A stretch of 5,700 nt of DNA from Deltaproteobacteria bacterium (GCA_005879245.1 VBLA01000171.1:1-5700), one strand, 5' to 3'; positions 1-5,607 are shown, counted from the first letter of the stretch. Notes: generated from the letters alone by a model not told the origin. Program-made: numbers and translations.

Positions 1-858
1 GCGTTGGAGCAGATCGCCCGCATTCACGTCACGCTCGGTCGTGCGCAGCGAGCAGTAGAGCGAGCTGCCGTAGCCCCCGATCGCCGCGGCCCACTCGACC
101 TGGTCGAGTCGGAGGAGGAAGTCGGCGACCTCGGCCATCATGTCGGGATACTGCACCTCGCCCAGCAAGGAGACCACGACGCGATCGTAGAGCGTCGCAC
201 GCTCGATCGCCTCGCGGAACACCCGGAAGTACTCGCGCGGCACCCGCGCGTTCTCGATCTTCGCGAGCCGCCGCTTGTTCGTGTAGGGATAGAGAAAATG
301 GCTCGCTTCGATGTCGGCGGCAGTGGCCTCGCGTCCCAGGTCCTGTGTCTCGGCGGCGATCCCGTAGAAGAGCGCCGTGGCGAGCTTCGACTCGATGTCG
401 AGCTTCAGATCGCGCAGGTACTCGGTCAAGATGGTCGACGTGGCACCGTACTGATCGCGCAGGTCGAGGAACGGGATGTCAGGGTACATCGCGTAGGCGG
501 GATGGTGGTCGATCACGACCACGGGCACGATCTCCTCGGGGAGGGAGTTGTTCGACCGTCGCGGCTGCGTGTCGACCAGCGCGATCTGGGTGTCGCCGTT
601 GAAGCACACCTCGCCCACTGGCACGAGCGTGATGTTTAGATAGGTGAGCATGGCGCGGTTCTCGGCTCGGCCGACGATCCCCCCGAGCGCAATGTGCGCT
701 TCCTTCTTGAGGAGCGTCGTGACGATGTGCTTCAGGGCGGCGGCGCTGGCGAGCGCGTCGGGGTCAGGATTGTCATGGGGCAGGATGACGAGCGGGCCCG
801 GTCGGTCGAGGGCTTGCAGCAGGCTCGTCAGGACACCGCGGCTGCTGGCGATTGCCAT
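1..858 (-). CDS. DHH-family phosphoesterase (NrnA-like), C-terminus cut by window edge
   Basis: This gene was read by reverse-complementing the left edge. It gives 286 codons open to base 1, so the C-terminus is missing. DHH-family signatures appear in order: H28-D-N-P-D32-P-D34 (motif I), the Asp of ALVDTQP at D96 (motif II) and D117-H-H-P (motif III, the name-giving DHH). In known family members these residues bind the two Mn2+ ions that hydrolyse phosphoesters in short oligoribonucleotides, pAp or cyclic-dinucleotide products, in the cytoplasm. The usual C-terminal DHHA1 substrate-binding domain would lie mostly beyond the edge; the visible end, NAGDLLQR, fits its beginning. The ATG at 858 is the only plausible start: an in-frame TAA lies just upstream within the promoter, and no other start codon lies between. 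No clear Shine-Dalgarno precedes it. The family call is firm, but the exact substrate (nanoRNA, pAp or other) cannot be told from sequence. Confidence 0.9.
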   Translation of the reverse strand, partial: MAIASSRGVLTSLLQALDRPGPLVILPHDNPDPDALASAAALKHIVTTLLKKEAHIALGGIVGRAENRAMLTYLNITLVPVGEVCFNGDTQIALVDTQPRRSNNSLPEEIVPVVVIDHHPAYAMYPDIPFLDLRDQYGATSTILTEYLRDLKLDIESKLATALFYGIAAETQDLGREATAADIEASHFLYPYTNKRRLAKIENARVPREYFRVFREAIERATLYDRVVVSLLGEVQYPDMMAEVADFLLRLDQVEWAAAIGGYGSSLYCSLRTTERDVNAGDLLQR

Positions 859-865
859 TCTGGGA

Positions 866-891
866 TTACGCGAAAAGCCGCGTAAACGCGG
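866..891 (-). promoter_or_regulatory. Two overlapping, mutually exclusive hairpins in the DHH gene leader
   Basis: On the plus strand, TTACGCG (866-872) pairs with CGCGTAA (879-885), giving 7 bp around a 6-nt loop. CCGCGT (878-883) also pairs with ACGCGG (886-891). The two stems share 879-883, so only one can form at a time. They fill most of the predicted short 5' leader, 8 nt or more before the start codon. They could act as a DNA operator or an RNA switch for translation. Only the pairing is observed; any role is inferred. Confidence 0.3.
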
Positions 892-896
892 ATGAA

Positions 897-925
897 ATTA
901 TGTCAACCGCCCGCCCGGCTGTCCA
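897..925 (-). promoter_or_regulatory. Sigma70-type promoter for the DHH phosphoesterase gene
   Basis: On the minus strand, TGGACA (925-920, 5/6 to the -35 consensus) is followed after exactly 17 nt by CATAAT (902-897, 5/6 to the -10 consensus). Transcription would begin near 890, giving a leader of about 30 nt before the ATG at 858. This is the best-matching promoter in the window. It implies that the gene can be transcribed independently of the 78-aa gene upstream. A TTGACA at 906-901 overlaps the -10, but no acceptable -10 lies at the right distance from it. Confidence 0.55.
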
Positions 926-931
926 CATGCG

Positions 932-966
932 GTGCGATCGCACTCCCCGACGGGGGGTGGCCACCC
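932..966. repeat. Cluster of three palindromes
   Basis: Three inverted repeats lie almost end to end. GTGCGATCGCAC at 932-943 is a perfect 12-bp palindrome. CACTCCCC-GAC-GGGGGGTG at 941-959 is an 8-bp stem with one G-U pair in plus-strand RNA. GGGTGGCCACCC at 955-966 is a perfect 12-bp palindrome. They sit between the stop of the 78-aa gene (987) and the -35 of the DHH gene promoter (925). They could be operator sites for that promoter or a terminator-like structure for the gene upstream. No run of U follows in the minus direction, so a standard intrinsic terminator is not supported. Confidence 0.4.
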
Positions 967-986
967 GCGCAACCCCGTGCGCTAGC

Positions 987-1223
987 TCACTTTTCTTCTC
1001 TCCGACGCGCCGCGCGCACCGCCATCTCGGCCGCCCGGAGCCCGGCGAGGACGCCGTCCTCGTAGTTGAACTCGGCACTTTCCATGAGGGGCGGAAAGTC
1101 CTGCGGGTTACGGAGATCCTCGGGCGTGAGGCGCGCCACGATCTGGCGCGCGAGCGCGAGGAGCTTCGCGTCCTGCGCGATGATCATCTCGGCCAGCAGG
1201 CGCTCCACCGCGTCCCAGGCCAC
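987..1223 (-). CDS. Conserved-looking small protein of unknown function (78 aa)
   Basis: The 78-aa cytoplasmic protein has no signal peptide or membrane segment. The first half is an amphipathic helix rich in Ala, Leu and charged residues (AWDAVERLLAEMI). It is followed by LTPEDLRNPQDFPPL, the acidic-aromatic stretch FNYEDGVLAGL and a basic C-terminal tail (RAARRREEK). The composition, Asn-Pro turn and regular phasing look like a real folded domain. I recall similar short proteins from GC-rich proteobacterial genomes but cannot name a family or function. The start is GTG: no ATG, GTG or TTG lies in frame upstream within the neighbouring region, although the frame stays open for some distance. 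There is no good Shine-Dalgarno. It is divergent from tldD and points toward the DHH gene. Confidence 0.7.
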   Translation of the reverse strand: MAWDAVERLLAEMIIAQDAKLLALARQIVARLTPEDLRNPQDFPPLMESAEFNYEDGVLAGLRAAEMAVRAARRREEK

Positions 1224-1229
1224 GTGCGC

Positions 1230-1258
1230 ATCGTAGTCGCCGCCGGACGAGGCGGCAA
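1230..1258 (-). promoter_or_regulatory. Possible promoter of the 78-aa gene (leaderless geometry)
   Basis: TTGCCG (1258-1253, 4/6) and TACGAT (1235-1230, 4/6, TAnnnT form) are separated by 17 nt. The -10 ends 6 nt before the GTG at 1223, so the predicted transcription start coincides with the start codon. This agrees with the missing Shine-Dalgarno. The hexamers are only moderate matches, so chance is possible in this sequence. Confidence 0.35.
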
Positions 1259-1272
1259 ACTCGCGGGGGGCT

Positions 1273-1445
1273 GAAACCGGAATACGGCGCGTCGAGGACG
1301 GGGAGCGGGGCGCGGGGCAGCCCCGGTCGCTACGGTTCGGTCGCGCGGTACGGCGCGAGTGGGCTCGAACGTCTCGTGCTCGACCTCACAGGCGGCGCTC
1401 GCGGTACCCCGCGCCCCGCTCCCCGACGTGACGTATTCCGGTTTC
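1273..1445. repeat. Long imperfect inverted repeat, MITE-like or large hairpin
   Basis: The outer arms 1273-1286 and 1432-1445 are perfectly complementary over 14 bp (GAAACCGGAATACG). The inner arms 1300-1317 and 1407-1424 are perfectly complementary over 18 bp (GGGGAGCGGGGCGCGGGG). Between them are spacers of 13 and 7 nt that still match at 5 of 7 positions. The 89-nt centre holds weaker complementary pieces: 1354-1359 with 1398-1403, and 1366-1371 with 1375-1382. The whole unit could therefore fold along its length. It lies between divergent genes and carries no ORF of its own. I see no convincing target-site duplication directly beside it (gggct on the left, cgcgt on the right). It may be a miniature inverted-repeat element, a relic of a transposon, or a structural or regulatory element. 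Confidence 0.65.
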
Positions 1446-1485
1446 CGCGTCCTGCTAGGCGGTGGCGCCTCCGGAGAGCGTTTGC

Positions 1486-1491
1486 TACTCT
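1486..1491 (+). promoter_or_regulatory. Possible -10 element of tldD (leaderless geometry)
   Basis: TACTCT (TAnnnT form) ends 7 nt before the tldD ATG at 1499, which would put the transcription start at or next to the start codon. No Shine-Dalgarno is visible between 1480 and 1498, which fits. No good -35 hexamer lies 16-18 nt upstream, so this is a weak call. Confidence 0.25.
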
Positions 1492-1498
1492 CGTGTCG

Positions 1499-2938
1499 AT
1501 GGAGGTCGCGGGCGTCGAGCGGTTCTTCTGCGAGCGCTTCGGCCTCACGAATGCGGGCCTCGAGCGCGTCCTCGGCGCTGCCCTCGCCCGGCACGCCGAC
1601 TACGCCGACCTCTACTTCGAGTTTCGCGTCATCCAGACGGCCAGCCTGGAGGAGGGCGTGGTCAAGCATGCGACCCGCACCCTCGACCAGGGAGTGGGCG
1701 TGCGGGTGCTTGCAGGCGCGCGCAGCGGCTATGCGTACTCCGACGAGGTGTCGCTCGAGCGCCTGGAGATCGCCGCGCGCACGGCACGGCTGATCGCGGA
1801 GGAGCGTGGCGGGACTCATGCGCTGACCGCCCCTGCAGCGGGGCGCCCCCACCACGATCTCTACGCGCTCGCCCGACCGCCCGTCGACACGCCGCTCGCC
1901 GAGCAGACCGCGCTCCTCGTCCGGCTGGATGCCGTCGCGCGGGCGGTCGATCCCTGCATCACCAATGTGCTCGCCGGCATCGGGATCGAGCATCGGGTCG
2001 TCCTGATCATGACCTCGGCGGGCGCGGTGGTGGGTGACGTCCGGCCGCTCGTGCGCCTGACCGTCACCTGCGTCGCGGAACGGGGCGGCGGGCGGCAGCA
2101 AGGCACGTACGGCGGCGGCGGGCGCTTCGCTTTCGGAACGCTCGGCGACGGCCGCGCCGAACGCTTCGCGCGCGAGGCCGCGCGGCAGGCGCTCGTCAAC
2201 CTGGATGCGGTCGAGGCGCCGGCCGGTCCGACGACCGTGGTGCTCGGGCCGGGGTGGCCCGGGATTCTCCTCCACGAGGCGATCGGCCACGGGCTCGAGG
2301 GGGATTTCAATCGCAAGCGCGTGTCGGCGTTCACGGACCGAATCGGCACCCGCGTCGGCAGCGAGCTCTGCACCGTGATCGACGACGGCACGCTCCCCGG
2401 CCGCCGCGGCTCGCTCAACGTGGACGACGAGGGCACGCCCACCGGCCGCACCGTCCTGATCGAGCGCGGCATCCTGCGCGGCTACCTCCAGGATCGCCTC
2501 AACGCGACGCTCATGGGCATGCCGCTCACCGGCAACGGCCGCCGCGAGAGCTTCGCCCATCTCCCCATGCCCCGCATGACGAACACCTTCATGCTGGCCG
2601 GCGAGGACGTGCCGGAGGACATCATCCGCTCCGTCGACCGCGGGCTCTACGCGGTGTCCTTCGGTGGGGGGCAGGTCGACATCACCAACGGGAGGTTCGT
2701 CTTCTCGGCGAGCGAGGCCTACCGGATCGAGGGGGGCAAGATCGGACCTCCGGTGAAGGGTGCGACGCTCATCGGGAACGGCCCCGACGTGCTGACGCGC
2801 ATCACGCGCGTCGGGTCGGATCTCCAGCTCGACGAGGGCATCGGCACGTGCGGGAAGGATGGCCAGTCGGTACCGGTTGGTGTCGGCCTGCCGACCGTGA
2901 GAATCGACGGCCTCACGGTGGGCGGTACGCAGGCGTGA
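1499..2938 (+). CDS. tldD: TldD, catalytic subunit of the TldD/TldE metalloprotease
   Basis: The 479-aa protein is close to the family's usual length of about 480. It is the zinc-bearing subunit of the cytoplasmic TldD/TldE heterodimer, which degrades unstructured peptides. In E. coli the complex trims the microcin B17 leader and degrades the CcdA antitoxin. The N-terminal domain shows the family's YADLYFE, LDQGVGVRV and GYAYSDE blocks. The metal site is H259-E-A-I-G-H264, followed by GLEGDFNRK. The probable third zinc ligand is C451 in GTCGKDGQSVPVG. NGRRESFAHLPMPRMTNT and FGGGQVDITNG are further hallmark blocks. All catalytic residues are present, so it should be active. The ATG at 1499 matches family N-termini. 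A GTG at 1376 in the same frame would add 41 residues encoded inside the inverted repeat and is rejected. tldE follows after 46 nt. Confidence 0.97.
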   Translation: MEVAGVERFFCERFGLTNAGLERVLGAALARHADYADLYFEFRVIQTASLEEGVVKHATRTLDQGVGVRVLAGARSGYAYSDEVSLERLEIAARTARLIAEERGGTHALTAPAAGRPHHDLYALARPPVDTPLAEQTALLVRLDAVARAVDPCITNVLAGIGIEHRVVLIMTSAGAVVGDVRPLVRLTVTCVAERGGGRQQGTYGGGGRFAFGTLGDGRAERFAREAARQALVNLDAVEAPAGPTTVVLGPGWPGILLHEAIGHGLEGDFNRKRVSAFTDRIGTRVGSELCTVIDDGTLPGRRGSLNVDDEGTPTGRTVLIERGILRGYLQDRLNATLMGMPLTGNGRRESFAHLPMPRMTNTFMLAGEDVPEDIIRSVDRGLYAVSFGGGQVDITNGRFVFSASEAYRIEGGKIGPPVKGATLIGNGPDVLTRITRVGSDLQLDEGIGTCGKDGQSVPVGVGLPTVRIDGLTVGGTQA

Positions 2939-2976
2939 GCCCGGACGGCAGTTCCCCGCGCAACATCTTCCCTCCC

Positions 2977-2980
2977 GGAG
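2977..2980 (+). promoter_or_regulatory. Ribosome binding site deciding the tldE start
   Basis: GGAG lies 4 nt before ATG 2985 and only 1 nt before the adjoining in-frame GTG 2982. The spacing favours the ATG as the start of tldE. Confidence 0.5.
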
Positions 2981-2984
2981 CGTG

Positions 2985-4328
2985 ATGGACCTCGAGGAGA
3001 TGGCCCGCGCGCTGGTCGCGGAGGCTCTCGCCGCGGGCGCACGGGCCGTGGACGCCGTCGTCGCCGAGAGCGACGGCCTCGGGGTCGGCGTGCGGCTCCG
3101 CGAAGTCGAGAAGGTGAAGCGCGCGCGACAGCGCCGGGCCGGGTTGCGAGTCTTCTTCGGCGAGTCGACGGCGGTCGCCTCCACGGCGGACCTGACCGGC
3201 GAGGGCCTCAGCACGCTGGCGCGGGACGCCTGCACGCTCGCCCGCGGGACGGCCCCCGACCCGTATGCCGGATTGCCCGATCCGGCCGAACTCGCCCGCG
3301 ACTGGCCCGACCTCGACCTGTACGACTCCGCACTCGAGGCCCTCGATCCCAGTCAGGCACTCACCTGGACGCGCGAGGCCGAAGCCGCGGCGCTCGACGC
3401 CGCGCCCGAGATCACGAACTCCGAGGGCGCGGAGTTCTCGAGCAGCGTTGGTCAGGTGGCCTATGCGTCGAGCCTCGGATTCACCGGAGTCTATCGCGGC
3501 TCGCACGCGAGTCTTTCCGTCGTGCCGGTCGCGACACGCGACGGCGCCATGCAGCGGGACGCGTGGTTCACGGCGCACCGCAAGCTTGCCGGTCTCGAAT
3601 CGCCCGCCAGCGTCGGCGGCGAGGCGGCGCGCCGCACGCTGAGGCGGCTTGGCGCACGCCGCGCACCCACCCGCGAGTGCCCCGTCGTCTTCGACCCCGA
3701 GACCGCCGCCACCCTGCTCCGCCATCTCGCGGGCGCCCTCGCGGGCCCGGCGCTCTACCGCCGGATGTCGTTCCTCCTCGGTCGCCTGGGGGAGACCGTC
3801 GCCGCGAGCGCCTTCACCGTGGTGGACGATCCCCTCCGCCCGGCGGCACCGGGCTCGCGCCCCTTCGACGGCGAGGGTGTCGCCCAGCGTCGGCGCACCG
3901 TCATCGAGCGCGGTGTGCTCACCACCTACCTGCTCGATTCCTACTCGGCGCGGCGGCTCGGTCTCCGGCCGACCGGGCACGCGACGCGCGGTGTGGGCGA
4001 TGTGCCGAGCGCGGCCCCGACGAACTTCTTCGTCGAACCCGGGCCGCATTCGCCCGAGGCTATCGTCGCGTCGGTGCGCGAGGGCCTCTACGTGACCGAG
4101 CTCATCGGCTTCGGCGTGAATCCCGTCACGGGCGACTACTCGCGGGGCGCCGTCGGTCTGTGGATCGAGAACGGGGAGCTCGCCTACCCCGTCGAGGAGA
4201 TCACGATCGCCGGGAACCTGAGCGACATGCTGCGCGACGTCGAGATGGTGGGCAACGACCTGCGCCTGCGCACGGCACTCGCCGCGCCCACGCTGAAGAT
4301 CGCCCGCATGACGGTCGCCGGCACCTGA
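2985..4328 (+). CDS. tldE: TldE (PmbA), partner subunit of the TldD/TldE metalloprotease
   Basis: The 447-aa protein is close to the 450 aa of E. coli PmbA. It is the non-metal subunit that pairs with TldD and helps form the peptide-binding cavity. The typical C-terminal core is clear: GLYVTELIGFGVN (367-379), GDYSRG (383-388) with GLWIENGELAYPVEEIT just after, and AGNL (409-412). TYLLDSYSARRLG and PTGHATRG also match the family. There is no HExxxH motif, as expected for TldE and unlike TldD, so the gene order is D then E. The N-terminal part (AGARAVDAVV, then VRLREVEKVKRARQ) is the usual substrate-channel domain. Two adjoining starts exist, GTG 2982 and ATG 2985; the ribosome binding site favours the ATG. 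No terminator is visible in the gap after tldD, so the two genes should be co-transcribed. The gene converges on the acidic small gene. Confidence 0.96.
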   Translation: MDLEEMARALVAEALAAGARAVDAVVAESDGLGVGVRLREVEKVKRARQRRAGLRVFFGESTAVASTADLTGEGLSTLARDACTLARGTAPDPYAGLPDPAELARDWPDLDLYDSALEALDPSQALTWTREAEAAALDAAPEITNSEGAEFSSSVGQVAYASSLGFTGVYRGSHASLSVVPVATRDGAMQRDAWFTAHRKLAGLESPASVGGEAARRTLRRLGARRAPTRECPVVFDPETAATLLRHLAGALAGPALYRRMSFLLGRLGETVAASAFTVVDDPLRPAAPGSRPFDGEGVAQRRRTVIERGVLTTYLLDSYSARRLGLRPTGHATRGVGDVPSAAPTNFFVEPGPHSPEAIVASVREGLYVTELIGFGVNPVTGDYSRGAVGLWIENGELAYPVEEITIAGNLSDMLRDVEMVGNDLRLRTALAAPTLKIARMTVAGT

Positions 4329-4338
4329 TCAGCGCCGG
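4318..4338. terminator. Small palindrome between convergent stop codons, possible terminator
   Basis: CCGGC (4318-4322) pairs with GCCGG (4334-4338) around the perfect palindrome CTGATCAG (4325-4332), which includes the tldE stop codon. It lies exactly between the convergent tldE and acidic-protein genes. There is no T-run on either side, so it would be at best a weak, bidirectional stop signal. The position is suggestive and the structure is weak. Confidence 0.2.
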
Positions 4339-4497
4339 TCACTCCTCCTCGTCCTCCTCCTCGTCGTCGTCGAGGTCCTCGTCATCGTCGTCGAGATCGT
4401 CGTCGTCGAGGTCCTCGTCGTCGTCGTCCTCGACGTCCTCGTCCTCCTCGCCCGCGCGCAGGACCGTGCGGAGTGCCGATGTCAGCGGATCTCGCAT
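4339..4497 (-). CDS. Small, extremely acidic protein (52 aa), unknown function
   Basis: This short gene gives an N-terminal segment MRDPLTSALRTVLRAG that could form a short basic amphipathic helix. Residues 17-52 follow, of which 32 of 36 are Asp or Glu. The only breaks are V22, L30, L35 and L42. Translation signals are strong: GGAGGGG (4510-4504) lies 6 nt before the ATG at 4497, among the best ribosome binding sites in the window. It starts 51 nt after the bioB stop, with no terminator visible, so it is probably co-transcribed with bioB. It ends 10 nt from the converging tldE stop. I do not recognise a family. Acidic tails of this kind occur in DNA-mimic, ribosome-associated, chaperone-like and metal-binding proteins, but none is indicated specifically. 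The repetitive codons could inflate a chance ORF; the ribosome binding site and the distinct, non-repetitive N-terminus argue that it is real. Confidence 0.65.
   Translation of the reverse strand: MRDPLTSALRTVLRAGEEDEDVEDDDDEDLDDDDLDDDDEDLDDDEEEDEEE
4342..4449. repeat. Degenerate GTC/CTC trinucleotide tract
   Basis: Of the 36 triplets here, all but four are GTC, CTC or ATC on the plus strand, which read as GAC, GAG or GAT codons on the minus strand. The tract encodes the acidic tail of the 52-aa protein. Such a tract can change length by replication slippage in whole codons without breaking the frame. Confidence 0.7.
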
Positions 4498-4503
4498 GCC
4501 GTA

Positions 4504-4510
4504 CCCCTCC
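4504..4510 (-). promoter_or_regulatory. Strong ribosome binding site of the acidic small gene
   Basis: GGAGGGG on the minus strand, with 6-nt spacing to the ATG at 4497, supports translation of this short ORF. It overlaps the last of three CCTGAG copies (starting at 4535, 4527 and 4515 on the minus strand) that lie between bioB and this gene. Confidence 0.6.
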
Positions 4511-4548
4511 TCAGGAAACCGCTCAGGAACTCAGGCGACTGGCTCTCA

Positions 4549-5607
4549 TCACATTTGCGCGGCCCTGTCCATCGCCGCTGGCGGGTATCGACGTGGCGCC
4601 CCCTCGACCTCGAAGCCGAGGGTCTCGATCATTGCGACCGCCTCGTCGCGCTGCTGCCCGGGGGTCGTCAGATAGCCCCCGACGAAGAGGGAATTGGCGG
4701 CGAAGAGCGCCAACCCCTGCGCTGCACCGAGGCAGCGCTCGCGCCCGCCCGCGGCGCGGAGGTCAGCGCGCGGGTTGGTCAGCCGGAAGAGGGCGAGCGC
4801 CCGCAGACACTCCCCGGACGTCGGCGGCACGCGATCGCCGAGCGGCGTCCCGTCGATCGGATGGAGGAAGTTCACGGGGAGCGAGACGACCGCCAGCCGG
4901 CGGAGCTCCATCGCCGCCTCGACCAGATCCTCGGCCGTCTCACCCATGCCGACGATGACGCCCGAGCAGGGCGCTAGCCCCGCGCGCACGGTGTGCTTCA
5001 CCGTCGCCACGCGGTCGTCGTAGGTATGCGTGCTGCAGATGGACGGATAGAAGCGGCGGCTGGTGTTGAGGTTGTGGTTCACGAAATCGATACCCGCACG
5101 GGCAAGCGTCTCGGCCTGCCCTTCGTCCATGATGCCGAGCGAGACGCAGAGCTCCAGGTCCGGGAGCTCCGCGCGGATCGCCCGCGCGGCGGCGGCGAAG
5201 TGCGCGATGTCTGCGGCGCTCGGCCCGCGGGCGCTCACCACCATGCAGTAGCGGCTGGCCCCGCCCGCGGCGGCGCGGCGCGCTCCGGCGACGAGCTCGC
5301 TGACGGGCACGAGCCGGTAGCGCTGGATCGTCGCGTTCGAGACCGCCGACTGCGAGCAGTACCCGCAGTCCTCGGGGCAGAGACCGCTGCGCGCGTTCTG
5401 CAGCACGCAGAGCTTCACGCGCCGGCCCCAGTGCCGGCTGCGAACCGCGAACGCCGCCCAGAGGAGCGACCGGAGACCGGTGTCCGAGCTCCGCAGCACC
5501 GCCAGCGCCTCCTCCCGCCGCAGGGGCTCGTCGGCCAGCGCGCGCTCGGCGAGCGGCCGGTACGCCCCACCACGGAGAATTGCCTCGGCAGAATCGACCA
5601 GCAGCAT
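4549..5607 (-). CDS. bioB: Biotin synthase (radical SAM enzyme)
   Basis: The 352-aa enzyme inserts sulfur into dethiobiotin to make biotin, the last step of biotin synthesis, in the cytoplasm. The radical-SAM cluster motif is C77-PED-C81-GY-C84, preceded by LQNARSGL as in the family. The candidate ligands of the second [2Fe-2S] cluster, the sulfur donor, are C121 (RYCMVVSARG), C154 (LELCVSLG), C214 (APCSGVIVGMGET) and R284 (DLRAAGGRE). HNLNTSRRFYPSI and the C-terminal FAANSLFVGGYLTTPGQ are also typical. The ATG at 5607 is chosen because GGGAGG lies 7 nt upstream. An in-frame ATG at 5658 would add 17 Arg-rich residues without a ribosome binding site. No other biotin gene is in view, and I see no BirA- or BioR-type operator upstream. 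The acidic small gene follows downstream. Confidence 0.96.
   Translation of the reverse strand: MLLVDSAEAILRGGAYRPLAERALADEPLRREEALAVLRSSDTGLRSLLWAAFAVRSRHWGRRVKLCVLQNARSGLCPEDCGYCSQSAVSNATIQRYRLVPVSELVAGARRAAAGGASRYCMVVSARGPSAADIAHFAAAARAIRAELPDLELCVSLGIMDEGQAETLARAGIDFVNHNLNTSRRFYPSICSTHTYDDRVATVKHTVRAGLAPCSGVIVGMGETAEDLVEAAMELRRLAVVSLPVNFLHPIDGTPLGDRVPPTSGECLRALALFRLTNPRADLRAAGGRERCLGAAQGLALFAANSLFVGGYLTTPGQQRDEAVAMIETLGFEVEGAPRRYPPAAMDRAAQM

Noticed and set aside
4..639. 211-aa plus-strand open frame
   Set aside because: It is antisense to the DHH phosphoesterase, which shows all three metal-binding motifs on the minus strand.
934..941. GCGATCGC, identical to the HIP1 octamer common in cyanobacteria
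   Set aside because: I noticed only one copy, as part of a longer palindrome, and nothing else suggests a cyanobacterium.
1376..1498. 41-residue N-terminal extension of TldD from a GTG at 1376
   Set aside because: The extension is Arg/Pro-rich and encoded by the inverted repeat. The ATG at 1499 matches the family's N-terminus and length.
1184..3235. 683-aa open frame on the minus strand, antisense to tldD
   Set aside because: The protein is Arg/Pro/Ala/Asp-rich with no recognisable motif. It lies opposite a clearly conserved tldD and crosses into the antisense of tldE, as expected from GC-rich codon bias.
2913..4049. 378-aa open frame on the minus strand, antisense to tldE
   Set aside because: Shadow of tldE: low-complexity Arg/Gly/Glu composition and no family motifs.
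1499..4328. TldD/TldE as part of a RiPP biosynthesis cluster
   Set aside because: No cyclodehydratase, radical-SAM maturase, transporter or clear precursor peptide is in the window. TldDE is widespread as a stand-alone housekeeping pair.
3563..4675. 370-aa plus-strand frame with a long poly-Ser stretch
   Set aside because: It is the wrong frame through tldE and then the GTC/CTC tract read as Ser codons. The tract makes sense on the minus strand as the acidic tail.
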